Shown here one piece after another: positions 1 through 7,796 of a stretch of 64,000 nt of DNA. Both the position numbers and the translations under genes were made by a program. The notes under the pieces were generated by a model, which was not told the origin of the DNA, did no database searches, and was given only the letters and a program-made list of their open reading frames with translations. Every line of letters starts with the position of its first letter. The stretch's first letter is position 1. This DNA comes from Peribacillus frigoritolerans (GTDB lineage Bacteria; Bacillota; Bacilli; Bacillales; Bacillaceae): positions 1,142,796-1,206,795 of the forward strand of contig NZ_SMZY01000001.1 in the NCBI RefSeq assembly GCF_004358755.1, written 5' to 3'.

Positions 1-248
1 TGACAAATGAATCTGATTTTGCCAATGGAGCCGTTCTTTATACAGCAAGCGGAAAAGCAGTCCGTGAATTTCGTGAAAAAATTGAAGCAGGCATGCTCGG
101 AGTGAACGTAAATGTTCCGGCTCCGATGGCTTTCTTCCCATTCTCAGGCTGGAAAAATTCTTTTTACGGTGACCTTCACGCAAACGGCAAGGACGGCGTT
201 GAATTTTACACAAGGAAAAAAGTGGTGACTCAGCGGTGGTTTAATTAA
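1..248 (+). CDS. mmsA: CoA-acylating methylmalonate-semialdehyde dehydrogenase, C-terminal end (5' truncated by window)
   Basis: The reading frame is open from base 3 to a TAA at 246-248 and gives the last 81 residues of an aldehyde dehydrogenase. The tail [20 protein letters not shown] followed by [18 protein letters not shown] is characteristic of the MmsA/IolA family, which oxidises methylmalonate or malonate semialdehyde to propionyl- or acetyl-CoA with NAD and CoA. The active-site Cys and the NAD-binding fold lie before the window. The family is usually about 485 residues. Whether this copy serves valine or inositol breakdown cannot be told from this piece. Confidence 0.9.
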   Translation, partial: TNESDFANGAVLYTASGKAVREFREKIEAGMLGVNVNVPAPMAFFPFSGWKNSFYGDLHANGKDGVEFYTRKKVVTQRWFN

Positions 249-291
249 CATGACGCTTGAGTGAAAATATTGTATAGTTAAAAGTTCAGAC

Positions 292-321
292 AGGCAGGCT
301 CAGAGATACACGGGCTTGCCT
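292..321 (+). terminator. Possible terminator after mmsA
   Basis: AGGCAGGCTC and GGGCTTGCCT can form a 10-bp stem with two G-U pairs around a 10-nt loop, followed by a short pyrimidine run (CTTTC). The U-tract is poor, so this may be a weak terminator or only a hairpin. Confidence 0.35.
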
Positions 322-346
322 CTTTCAATGAACGGGGCAGATTAAC

Positions 347-2569
347 GTGACTACAACAAAGACATATTTAAAAGAATGGCAGCAGGCCATACAAATTGAA
401 ATCGGCTATTTAAAAAAATACGGGAGCACGAAATACCGTGTTGCAAATGGACATTTATTATCAACAGGGGATGCATACACTTACTATTTTGAAAGCAGCG
501 GCTTTTTGAAAATCCCTGTTGGATCCTCCATCAAATTAGAAAGGGACGGCGTGAAGCACAATGGAAGAGTCTTGTCTTCAGAAGGGAAAAGCATCATTCT
601 CTCATTTGAGAGGTCGTTCGGAGATCTCATCCATGAGGCCTTTCTTTTCCACGATCCGTGGGAACTGCTTGAGGAACTCATTGCAAGGCTTGATGACATG
701 AAAAAAAGCAAAATCAAGCGGGCCAGAATCAAAAAGCTGATGGAACCCACGATGCCCCCGAAGCATCCTGCAGCAGAAGGGAAAAGCTCAGTCCATGAAT
801 TGTATGTAAGGTCCAAATACAATCCAGTCACTTTCGTCTGGGGACCGCCCGGCACCGGGAAAACCTACACGCTTGCAAGAACAGCAGCCAATCATTATTT
901 TAAAGGGAAACGTGTGCTGATTTTGTCCCACAGCAACAGTGCTGTGGATGTATTAATGAAAGAAATCGCCATTTTCATTAACAAAAAGCAGAAATTTAAA
1001 GAAGGTGAACTTCTGCGCTACGGCACCGGGAGCGGCGAAACAGCCTTTCCTGTACCCTTAACAACAAGTGAACTTCTCATGCAGAAAGATCCTGCGCTGT
1101 CAAAGGACAGACAGCAGCTTCTCGATGAACGAAAACTTATTAAAAAGGATTTATCAGATTCATTCAGCAAGCGCGATTCCAATCAGCTGCTTGATCTAGA
1201 AACCAAAATCAGCAGAGTCCTTGAGAAAATACGCAAGCAGGAATCTGAATTTGTGAAAGAAGCATTTATTGTAGGGACAACCCTTGCAAAAGCAGCAAGC
1301 GATTCAACCATATACGAAGACGAATTTGACGTTGTGATTGTCGATGAAACAAGCATGGCCTATGTGCCTCAGGCTGCGTTTGCAGCATCGCTTGGCAGAC
1401 GGGTGATTTTGTGCGGAGACTTTAAACAGCTGCCGCCAATAGCCTCTTCCCGGCACGAACTAGTTGAAAAATGGCTGAAAGAAGATATATTCATCCGCTC
1501 AGGCGCTGCTGACATCAAACAGGAATTGCACCCGCACATGCTTTTATTGAAAGAACAGCGGAGAATGCATCCGGAAATCTCTGCCTTTACCAATCAATAT
1601 GTCTATCAAAATCAGGTAGGCGACCATCAAAGTGTCAAAAAAAGCAGAAATCAGCTCGTTTTAAACGCTCCTTTTCCAGGCAGAGCATCCATTCTGCTTG
1701 ATGCAAGTCATACAGGCGAGCATTGCATGAAAGAGAGGACGTCCCACTCCAAGTTTAATTTGTGGCAGCTGCTGCTTTCGTTTCAAAGCATTCATGAATC
1801 TTACCTATCAGGAGTAAAATCCATTGGATATGTGACACCTTACCGTGCACAGGCATCTCTTATGCAGCAGCTTTTAGAAGATTTATATAAAGAAGAACTC
1901 ATGAATGCCGATATACTTGCGGCAACCGTGCATAAATTTCAGGGCAGCGAGCGGGATGTAATGATTTTTGACAGTGTTGACAGCTTTCCCGAGAAGCGCG
2001 CCGGAATGCTGACAACCGGCAAGGACAGTGTGAGGCTTATCAATGTAGCCATTACCAGGACTAAAGGGAAGTTCATACATGTCAGCAATTCAGACTTTAT
2101 CCGTCAAAATGTCTACCGCAGCAAAGCGCTCAGGCAGCTTGTGGACCATCAGGAGAAACATCATCAAACTGTCAGTCATCAGCAAATAGGGAAATGGATT
2201 CAAAATCACCATCCAAAATTGAAATGGATCCATGCTCTAAAACAAGAACCTATATTGAAAGACATTCGTTCTGCCAAGCACAGGATCATTCTATCCCTTC
2301 CAAAATCGGTCACTCTTCAAAATGATTTGACAGATGTGCTGAAAACTGTCCAGCATTCCCTTACAATCATTTCTGAAAAAAAACCAGAAATCCCATGCAG
2401 GTGGATTCAAGAAAATCTGCCATTCCCATTTGTTATCATTGATGATCAACTTTTATGGCTCGGACAGCCATTTGAAGGAACAAACAGAGTGCAGCCCCCT
2501 TATGTAGCGGCGAGACTGAATTCGGAAAAAACAGTAAAGCATTTTCTCACGCAGCTCTCCTTTTCATAA
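347..2569 (+). CDS. Superfamily 1 DNA/RNA helicase (DNA2/NAM7 type) with degenerate PLD-like C-terminus
   Basis: 740 residues from a GTG start; the ribosome binding site is weak. SF1 helicase motifs appear in order: Walker A GPPGTGKT (166-173), Walker B VVIVDE (329-334), QRRMHPEI (about 404), TVHKFQGSERD (527-537) and NVAITRTK (about 566). This is the UPF1/IGHMBP2/DNA2 arrangement, predicting ATP-dependent nucleic-acid unwinding in the cytoplasm. Residues about 640-740 resemble a phospholipase-D-type nuclease half (SAKHRIILSLP, then FVIIDDQLLWLG), but the HxK catalytic pair before the VIIDD segment is missing. The gene stands alone between mmsA and an operon of unrelated function. Substrate and role are unknown. 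Confidence 0.85.
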   Translation: MTTTKTYLKEWQQAIQIEIGYLKKYGSTKYRVANGHLLSTGDAYTYYFESSGFLKIPVGSSIKLERDGVKHNGRVLSSEGKSIILSFERSFGDLIHEAFLFHDPWELLEELIARLDDMKKSKIKRARIKKLMEPTMPPKHPAAEGKSSVHELYVRSKYNPVTFVWGPPGTGKTYTLARTAANHYFKGKRVLILSHSNSAVDVLMKEIAIFINKKQKFKEGELLRYGTGSGETAFPVPLTTSELLMQKDPALSKDRQQLLDERKLIKKDLSDSFSKRDSNQLLDLETKISRVLEKIRKQESEFVKEAFIVGTTLAKAASDSTIYEDEFDVVIVDETSMAYVPQAAFAASLGRRVILCGDFKQLPPIASSRHELVEKWLKEDIFIRSGAADIKQELHPHMLLLKEQRRMHPEISAFTNQYVYQNQVGDHQSVKKSRNQLVLNAPFPGRASILLDASHTGEHCMKERTSHSKFNLWQLLLSFQSIHESYLSGVKSIGYVTPYRAQASLMQQLLEDLYKEELMNADILAATVHKFQGSERDVMIFDSVDSFPEKRAGMLTTGKDSVRLINVAITRTKGKFIHVSNSDFIRQNVYRSKALRQLVDHQEKHHQTVSHQQIGKWIQNHHPKLKWIHALKQEPILKDIRSAKHRIILSLPKSVTLQNDLTDVLKTVQHSLTIISEKKPEIPCRWIQENLPFPFVIIDDQLLWLGQPFEGTNRVQPPYVAARLNSEKTVKHFLTQLSFS

Positions 2570-2633
2570 AAAGAGGAACATGCATTTTTTTCGCGAATTA
2601 TTACCCTTTATAATGAATGAAAGGGTGGAAGGA

Positions 2634-3125
2634 ATGGAATACAGGTTAAAGCCCACTGGATATTCGGAAAGGGCCATTATTGAAAATTTGATGCAATATT
2701 ACTTTTACGACTTTACTGAATTTAACGACGCTTGTGTCAATGATCAAGGAAGATTCAATGATTATCCTTATTTCGAAAACTACTGGAATGAAGAAGGGCG
2801 ATTTCCTTATCTGATCAAAGTAAAGGAAGAGAATGCCGGTTTTGTCCTGGTAAGGTACGTTGCATTTGAAGATTATTTTTCGGTCGCAGAATTTTTCATT
2901 ATGAAAAAATTCCGGCGATCGGGACTCGGCAAACAAATTGCTCACAATCTTTTCCGGCTGCATAGCGGAAAGTGGGAAGTAGGACAGAGTGAAAAAAATA
3001 AACCGGCACAAAGCTTTTGGAGAAAGGTAATTGATGATTATGCATCTGGCAATTATTCTGAACGAGCGGAAAATGGCCGCGTCATTCAAACTTTTTGTTC
3101 TGAAAAAATGGAGGGAGCACTGTGA
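2634..3125 (+). CDS. GNAT family N-acetyltransferase
   Basis: I choose ATG 2634 (163 residues) because GGGTGG at 2623-2628 is the only credible ribosome binding site; in-frame ATGs at 2580 and 2613 lack one. The acetyl-CoA binding motif of the GNAT fold is visible as FFIMKKFRRSGLGKQIA, with the R-x-x-G-x-G core. The acceptor substrate is unknown. Its stop overlaps the start of the Fe-alcohol dehydrogenase by 4 bp, so the two are translationally coupled and probably co-transcribed with the thioesterase after it. Confidence 0.75.
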   Translation: MEYRLKPTGYSERAIIENLMQYYFYDFTEFNDACVNDQGRFNDYPYFENYWNEEGRFPYLIKVKEENAGFVLVRYVAFEDYFSVAEFFIMKKFRRSGLGKQIAHNLFRLHSGKWEVGQSEKNKPAQSFWRKVIDDYASGNYSERAENGRVIQTFCSEKMEGAL

Positions 3126-4324
3126 AAACATTTAGATCGCCTAAAAAAATCGTAACGGGTGAAGGGTCTGTACAAAACTTGCTTCAACTTATTAAAGAAT
3201 ATCAAGCTGTTAAAATCTTTCTTTTTGCCGATCCGATTTTAATCAAGCTGGGAGCTCTTTCTTCAATTGAACAAACGCTAGACGAAAATCAAATCCAATT
3301 TGAACGCTATACTGACATTCAGCCTGAACCTCAAGTTTCTATTGGTGATGGTGCAGTCAAAGCTCTCAGGAAATCAGGTGCTGACCTTGTCATCGGAATT
3401 GGCGGAGGCAGCTGTCTGGATATTGCTAAAGCAGCAGCGGTTCTTGCAAAAAATGAGGGAACAATTGCAGATTACTTAAATTTATCCGGATCAAAAATAC
3501 TGTCAGAGCAGGGACTGCCTAAAATCATGATTCCCACAACTTCAGGCACCGGTGCAGAAATGACAGATATCGCCGTCTTTTCATTGGAAGAAACAAAGGA
3601 TGTCATCTCGCATGATTATTTGCTTGCAGATGCTGTCATCATAGATCCGGAGTTAACCTATTCTCTTCCTCCAAGAGTAACGGCTGCGAGCGGGATTGAT
3701 GCGCTCACACATGCCATTGAATCCTATTTATCTATTAACGCTACGGTCCTCACTGACACTCTTGCTTTAGAAGCGGTGGAGAAAATCGCCTCAAGTATCC
3801 GCACAGCAGTCTGGCAGGGCGGAGACCATGACGCCCGCAGCAGCATGTCATGGGGAAGTATGCTTGCCGGACTCAGTTTCTTTAATGCGGGAGTAGCAGG
3901 TGTACATGCTTTAGCTTATCCGCTCGGAGGGATGTTTAAAGTGTCGCATGGGGAGTCAAACGCCGTTCTGCTCCCATATGTCCTGGACTATATTTGGCCT
4001 TCCTGCCTGCATAAAATGACGATTCTTGCTTCAGCGCTTAATATCCAAAGAAATGGGAAAAGTGATCGCGAGCTTGCTCAGTCAGTCGTAATGGAGATTA
4101 GAAATCTGATGGAAGATGTTGGGCTGCCAAACACCCTTCAAGCTTATGGCATTACGGAAGAGGATCTTGATAAATTAGCGGCGGGCGGCATCAAGCAAAC
4201 ACGGCTGCTGGCAAGAAGTCCAAAGACCTTTCAGCTTCAAGATGTCAAACAAGTCTACTATGCAGCATTATATGGAACGTTAAAGGCAGAAGGAGTGTTG
4301 AATCATGTTCCATACAACAATTGA
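3122..4324 (+). CDS. Iron-containing (group III) alcohol dehydrogenase
   Basis: 400 residues from GTG 3122, the usual family length. The NAD-binding GGGSCLD loop is near residue 93, IPTTSGTGAE follows, and the metal-binding region includes SGIDALTHAIESY (about 190-202) and HALAYPLGG...VSHGES (about 262-277). These give the Asp and His ligands of the catalytic Fe(II). It should interconvert an alcohol and an aldehyde or ketone with NAD(P). It overlaps the GNAT gene by 4 bp and the thioesterase gene by 20 bp. The neighbouring acyl-CoA genes suggest a hydroxy-acid or alcohol degradation route, but the substrate cannot be named. Confidence 0.88.
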   Translation: MKTFRSPKKIVTGEGSVQNLLQLIKEYQAVKIFLFADPILIKLGALSSIEQTLDENQIQFERYTDIQPEPQVSIGDGAVKALRKSGADLVIGIGGGSCLDIAKAAAVLAKNEGTIADYLNLSGSKILSEQGLPKIMIPTTSGTGAEMTDIAVFSLEETKDVISHDYLLADAVIIDPELTYSLPPRVTAASGIDALTHAIESYLSINATVLTDTLALEAVEKIASSIRTAVWQGGDHDARSSMSWGSMLAGLSFFNAGVAGVHALAYPLGGMFKVSHGESNAVLLPYVLDYIWPSCLHKMTILASALNIQRNGKSDRELAQSVVMEIRNLMEDVGLPNTLQAYGITEEDLDKLAAGGIKQTRLLARSPKTFQLQDVKQVYYAALYGTLKAEGVLNHVPYNN

Positions 4325-4703
4325 ACCGCGTGTTTCTGAAACAGATGGCGTCGGCCATATCAATAACACAACAGTCCCAGTCTGGTTTGAAGCAGGAAGA
4401 AATCAGCTGTTTGCTTTATTCAATCCTGACCGGTCATTTAAAGACTGGAAAATGATTATTTTAAATATGAATGTCGATTTTATCAGTCAAATTTATTACG
4501 GCAAAAATGCGGAAGTGTATTCCTGGGTGAAAAGAATCGGAAATTCAAGTCTGGAGCTTTATGAAGAAATTCATCAGGATGGGGAATTATGTGCAAAAGG
4601 AACCGTGATCTACGTGAATTACAATGTGCCTCTAAAAAAATCAGAACCTATCCCCGATGCCATTAGACTGGAATTGCAGAAACACCTCTATAAAAACATG
4701 TGA
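4305..4703 (+). CDS. Acyl-CoA thioesterase (4HBT-type hotdog)
   Basis: 132 residues, the length of a single hotdog domain. The N-terminal helix segment ETDGVGHINNTTVPVWFEAGR carries Asp14, His18, Asn21 and Glu29, matching the D-x3-H-x2-N pattern of the 4-hydroxybenzoyl-CoA thioesterase group. It should hydrolyse a short or aromatic acyl-CoA. It is the last gene of the GNAT/alcohol dehydrogenase operon, and its start lies inside the end of the dehydrogenase gene, indicating coupled translation. No clear terminator follows before the next promoter. Confidence 0.8.
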   Translation: MFHTTIEPRVSETDGVGHINNTTVPVWFEAGRNQLFALFNPDRSFKDWKMIILNMNVDFISQIYYGKNAEVYSWVKRIGNSSLELYEEIHQDGELCAKGTVIYVNYNVPLKKSEPIPDAIRLELQKHLYKNM

Positions 4704-4720
4704 GTTTTCTAAATTAAAGC

Positions 4721-4749
4721 TTGTTTTTTCTGAAATTTCAAAATACACT
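4721..4749 (+). promoter_or_regulatory. Sigma-A promoter of the acyl-CoA dehydrogenase operon
   Basis: A -35 box TTGTTT (4721-4726) and a -10 box TACACT (4744-4749) are separated by exactly 17 bp. The predicted start point near 4756 falls on the palindrome at 4756-4773. Confidence 0.55.
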
Positions 4750-4755
4750 AGTAAC

Positions 4756-4773
4756 ATACCAACTGGTTAGTAT
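4756..4773. promoter_or_regulatory. Palindromic operator (TetR-type) over the start point
   Basis: ATACCAACTGGTTAGTAT is an 18-bp inverted repeat whose 9-bp arms match at 7 of 9 positions. It resembles operators of TetR-family repressors that control fatty-acid or acyl-CoA operons. It begins at the predicted transcription start, so a bound repressor would block initiation. No TetR gene lies in this window. Confidence 0.55.
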
Positions 4774-4796
4774 TTAAATGGGATGGAGTGATTGTC

Positions 4797-5972
4797 ATGC
4801 ATTTGCGATTAACAGATGAGCAGAGAATGGTTCAAAAAACAATCCGTAAATTTGTTGAAAATGAATTAATGCCTCTTGAAAATACCGTTCTTAGAAATGA
4901 ATTAGAAGGAAAGCCAAGTCTATCAAAAGAAAAAATGCACGAGCTTCAGCAAAAGGCGAAGCAGTCCGGCTTCTGGGGCATTAATACTCCGGAGGAATAC
5001 GGCGGTGCAGACATTGGTCAGATGATGCTAGCCATCGTACAGATGGAGGTCTCTAAAACATTCGTTCCGTTCCGCTTTGGCGGCTCTGCAGACAACATTC
5101 TCTATTATGCGAATGAAGAACAAAAAGAAAAGTATTTAATTCCAACGATTAATGGCGACAAAAAATCGTGTTTTGCGATGACAGAACCTGCAGCAGGATC
5201 TGATACCAGAAATATCCAGATGACAGCCGTAAAAGACGGAAATGAATGGGTGTTAAACGGTGAAAAAACGTTTATTACAGGCGGAAACGAAGCCGATTTC
5301 GTAATGGTTATTGCAATAACAGATAAAGAAAAACACCGGGCAACAGGCCGTGACGGCGTGACATGTTTCATCGTTGACCGAGATATGGGCTGGACTTCAG
5401 AATATATTCATACAATGGGCGAGTGGGGACCGGCAAGCTTATTTTTCGATGGCGTCCGCGTGCCTGAAGAAAACATACTCGGAGAATTGCACGGGGGCTA
5501 TAAACTGGGGCTCGAATGGATTGGCTTTGCCAGATGGATCGTAGGGGCCACAGCTGTCGGTGCTGCAGAACGCCTGCTGCAGATGGCCATCGACTATTCC
5601 AAAGAACGGGAGACATTTGGAAGACCGATCGCTGACCGTCAAGCGATTCAATGGCAAATTGCAGACTCAGCAACTGAAATTGAAGCTGCAAAATGGCTTG
5701 TATTGAATGCTGCGTTCACCCTTGATCAAGGCGAAGACAACCGACACTTGGCATCGATGGCCAAATTATACGGCTCTAATATGGGGAATCGTGTTGTCGA
5801 CCGCGTGCTTCAAATCCATGGGGGAATGGGCTATACAAGAGAACTCCCGATTGAACGCTGGTATCGAGAGGCCCGCCTCTGGAGAATTTATGACGGAACA
5901 GATGAAATTCAGCGCTTAATTCTGTCCCGCAATCTCTTAAAAGGAAATGTCAAAATCGGACAATTCATCTAA
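4797..5972 (+). CDS. Acyl-CoA dehydrogenase
   Basis: 391 residues from ATG 4797, chosen because GGATGGAG ends 8 nt upstream; the GTG at 4788 overlaps that site. It is an FAD flavoenzyme introducing the alpha,beta double bond of an acyl-CoA. Visible signatures are CFAMTEPAAGSDT (about 125) and the C-terminal QIHGGMGYTRELPIERWYREAR. At the usual catalytic Glu position of short and medium-chain enzymes (Y-E-G-T) it has Tyr365-Asp366-Gly-Thr, as in ACAD10/11-like proteins. First gene of an operon with two hotdog hydratase-type genes, which would act next on the enoyl-CoA. Confidence 0.9.
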   Translation: MHLRLTDEQRMVQKTIRKFVENELMPLENTVLRNELEGKPSLSKEKMHELQQKAKQSGFWGINTPEEYGGADIGQMMLAIVQMEVSKTFVPFRFGGSADNILYYANEEQKEKYLIPTINGDKKSCFAMTEPAAGSDTRNIQMTAVKDGNEWVLNGEKTFITGGNEADFVMVIAITDKEKHRATGRDGVTCFIVDRDMGWTSEYIHTMGEWGPASLFFDGVRVPEENILGELHGGYKLGLEWIGFARWIVGATAVGAAERLLQMAIDYSKERETFGRPIADRQAIQWQIADSATEIEAAKWLVLNAAFTLDQGEDNRHLASMAKLYGSNMGNRVVDRVLQIHGGMGYTRELPIERWYREARLWRIYDGTDEIQRLILSRNLLKGNVKIGQFI

Positions 5973-5988
5973 AAAGGAGGCGGAATCC

Positions 5989-6438
5989 ATGTTTAAACAC
6001 TTGATTGAAAGCGCTTCCGAAAAGGTGAAGAATTCAATTGAGCTTGGTGCAGTCAGGAAATTTGCTGAAGCCATAGAAGATCCAAATCCGCTTTTTATCG
6101 ACGAAGAAACCGGGCTCCGTTCAAGATATGAGCGGAATCTGGCACCGCCCACATTTCCCGTTACCTTGAACTACGGCACAATCAGGGGATTGAAGCTGCC
6201 GTCTAAAGGCATGATTCATGGTGAACAGTCGTTTCATTATGAAAAACCGCTGTTAGTTGGTGATACCCTCTATTGCTCTTCAAAACTTGTGAACTACAGG
6301 GAGAGAACTGGGAGCGGGGGAAGCATGGGCATGCTTACAATTGAGAGAATGGGAGAAACAAAAGACGGAGAACTTTTATTCACAATGAAACAAGTCGTGA
6401 TTTTAACGGAAGCAGTCAGAAAGGTGATGAGTGTATGA
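5989..6438 (+). CDS. MaoC-like / FAS1-type dehydratase N-terminal-domain protein
   Basis: 149 residues from ATG 5989, set by a strong AAAAAGGAGG 9 nt upstream; an upstream in-frame ATG (5947) inside the previous gene lacks a site. AIEDPNPLFIDEE and APPTFPVT are hallmarks of the non-catalytic hotdog half that pairs with a MaoC partner in heterodimeric enoyl-CoA hydratases. The next gene encodes that partner and overlaps it by 4 bp. The likely complex hydrates or dehydrates the acyl-CoA handled by the upstream dehydrogenase. Confidence 0.8.
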   Translation: MFKHLIESASEKVKNSIELGAVRKFAEAIEDPNPLFIDEETGLRSRYERNLAPPTFPVTLNYGTIRGLKLPSKGMIHGEQSFHYEKPLLVGDTLYCSSKLVNYRERTGSGGSMGMLTIERMGETKDGELLFTMKQVVILTEAVRKVMSV

Positions 6439-6833
6439 CAACCGCTGACTTTCGGCTTGGTGAGCACATATTGGACCTTACACTTCCGCCTGTCTCAAGG
6501 CTCGACCTCATCAAATATTCCGGAGCTTCAGGCGACTACAATCCGATTCACACAATTGACGAAGAAGCAGAAAAAGCAGGCCTTCCGGGCATCATTGCAC
6601 ATGGGATGTGGACGATGGGCAGCCTGTCTAAACTCTTCTCTCCATTCTATGAAGAGGGCTATATAGAAGACTATTCCATCCGTTTTAAAGGAATGGTGTT
6701 CCTGGGTGACGTGATTACACTGCAGGCAGATCTTTATGAGATGAAAGACAAATCTGCAAAGTTCCATGTGAGGGCTGTGAATCAGGACGGGGGAGAGGTT
6801 GTTAAGGGGGATGTTGTGTTTAGAAAGTTATAA
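6435..6833 (+). CDS. MaoC family enoyl-CoA hydratase/dehydratase (catalytic hotdog)
   Basis: 132 residues. YSGASGDYNPIHTIDEEA followed by AGLPGIIAHGMWTMG is the R-specific hydratase signature, with catalytic Asp34 and His39. It should add water to the enoyl-CoA made by the acyl-CoA dehydrogenase, as a heterodimer with the preceding hotdog protein; the 4-bp ATGA overlap supports equal translation. It ends the operon and is followed by an intrinsic terminator. Confidence 0.85.
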   Translation: MTTADFRLGEHILDLTLPPVSRLDLIKYSGASGDYNPIHTIDEEAEKAGLPGIIAHGMWTMGSLSKLFSPFYEEGYIEDYSIRFKGMVFLGDVITLQADLYEMKDKSAKFHVRAVNQDGGEVVKGDVVFRKL

Positions 6834-6838
6834 TGGAT

Positions 6839-6872
6839 AAAAATAACAATCTTCAATGATTGTTATTTTTTT
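6839..6872 (+). terminator. Intrinsic terminator of the acyl-CoA operon
   Basis: AAATAACAATC (6841-6851) pairs perfectly with GATTGTTATTT (6858-6868) around a 6-nt loop and is followed by a T-run. Confidence 0.85.
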
Positions 6873-6961
6873 GGTTTTAATTAAATCAGTGAAATCGAAT
6901 TTAGTAGATTTAAATTAATATGACTTCGATGAAATCATCATAACACCTTAAAGTTTGACTA

Positions 6962-7009
6962 TATAATCGAACATTTGATATATTCGATTGTATAATCGAA
7001 CGTTTGATA
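6962..7009. promoter_or_regulatory. Tandem operator upstream of satD
   Basis: A 19-bp sequence, TATAATCGAACRTTTGATA, occurs at 6962-6980 and again at 6991-7009 (18 of 19 identical, 29-bp period). Each copy contains a 14-bp near-palindrome (ATCGAACGTTTGAT, one mismatched pair). A further perfect inverted repeat TTCGATT/AATCGAA spans 6983-7000. The pair ends 22 bp before the satD start, as expected for a dimer-of-dimers repressor site. Confidence 0.6.
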
Positions 7010-7031
7010 CTTGCATTAGGAGGAACATCGA

Positions 7032-7796
7032 ATGCCCAAACACCCAGCCTCAATCTTCATCATGGACATCCAAAATTCTTCAGCAGAAGGAATGGGTGAA
7101 GAATTATCAGCCTATTTAGAAAAAATGGTAAAATGGATTAAGACTTGGACAAATGAAGAAGTGATTGTGAAGCATCGCAGGGGAGATGAAGTGATTTTAA
7201 TCGCAAATGGATATGCCGCTGCCTATGTTATTGCCCATTTCATCAGTGTTATTTGGAAGCTGCGGGACAATCCTCCATATTTCGGAGTTTCTTTTGGGGA
7301 CATCAATAAAGAACTACAAGAAATTGATATAGAAACGTGGATTCATCCGATGATAAAGCTTGCGAGAGAAGCCAATGAATCTCTGAAAAAAGAGGGAGCA
7401 GACAGATCACAGTTCAGATTCCATCTGAATGAGAGCCGCTATGAAATTCAAGTGTTAATCAATTCTCTCCTAGTTTTATGCCAAAAAATAAAGAATGAAC
7501 AAACAGAGATCCAGCGAGTGGTGTTTTCATTATATGAGATTTTCCGTCAGCAAAGAAAAATTTCCGGCATTCTCAGCAAATCCCCTTCAACGATTTCAAG
7601 TCATTTTAAAAAAGGCAGCGGAGAAGAATTAGAAATGATTTTCGCTAATTTGACAGCTGTCACAAACTCGCTTCAGCAAAAAGAATTCCCTGATTCACTT
7701 CAAGCTCTTACAGAACTGCAGCAATCCATCCGCACTCATTTACAGAAGAACAACAGCGAATGGTATGAAAAGGAGGAGGGAAAGGGAAACCTATGA
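7032..7796 (+). CDS. SatD family protein
   Basis: 254 residues from ATG 7032 after TTAGGAGGAAC. The N-terminal half (IMDIQNSS, then HRRGDEVILIANGYAAAYVIA) matches the SatD family, named from the Streptococcus mutans sat acid-tolerance locus; biochemical function is not established. Residues about 173-198 (QRKISGILSKSPSTISSHFKKG) look like a helix-turn-helix, so the protein may bind DNA, possibly the tandem palindromes just upstream. It overlaps the DUF3307 membrane gene by 4 bp, and this pairing recurs in Firmicutes. Confidence 0.7.
   Translation: MPKHPASIFIMDIQNSSAEGMGEELSAYLEKMVKWIKTWTNEEVIVKHRRGDEVILIANGYAAAYVIAHFISVIWKLRDNPPYFGVSFGDINKELQEIDIETWIHPMIKLAREANESLKKEGADRSQFRFHLNESRYEIQVLINSLLVLCQKIKNEQTEIQRVVFSLYEIFRQQRKISGILSKSPSTISSHFKKGSGEELEMIFANLTAVTNSLQQKEFPDSLQALTELQQSIRTHLQKNNSEWYEKEEGKGNL

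Noticed and set aside
484..855. Minus-strand open frame of 123 codons inside the helicase gene
   Set aside because: Antisense to a well-supported gene, with no ribosome binding site. Its composition follows from the sense codons.
2646..3131. Minus-strand open frame of 161 codons opposite the GNAT gene
   Set aside because: The plus strand has a clear GNAT motif and operon overlap; the antisense frame shows no recognisable domain.
6006..6019. cre-like TGAAAGCGCTTCCG at the start of the hotdog gene
   Set aside because: It is within the coding sequence (codons for Glu-Ser-Ala-Ser) and mid-operon, away from a promoter. Similar by-chance matches occur elsewhere, so I did not call it.
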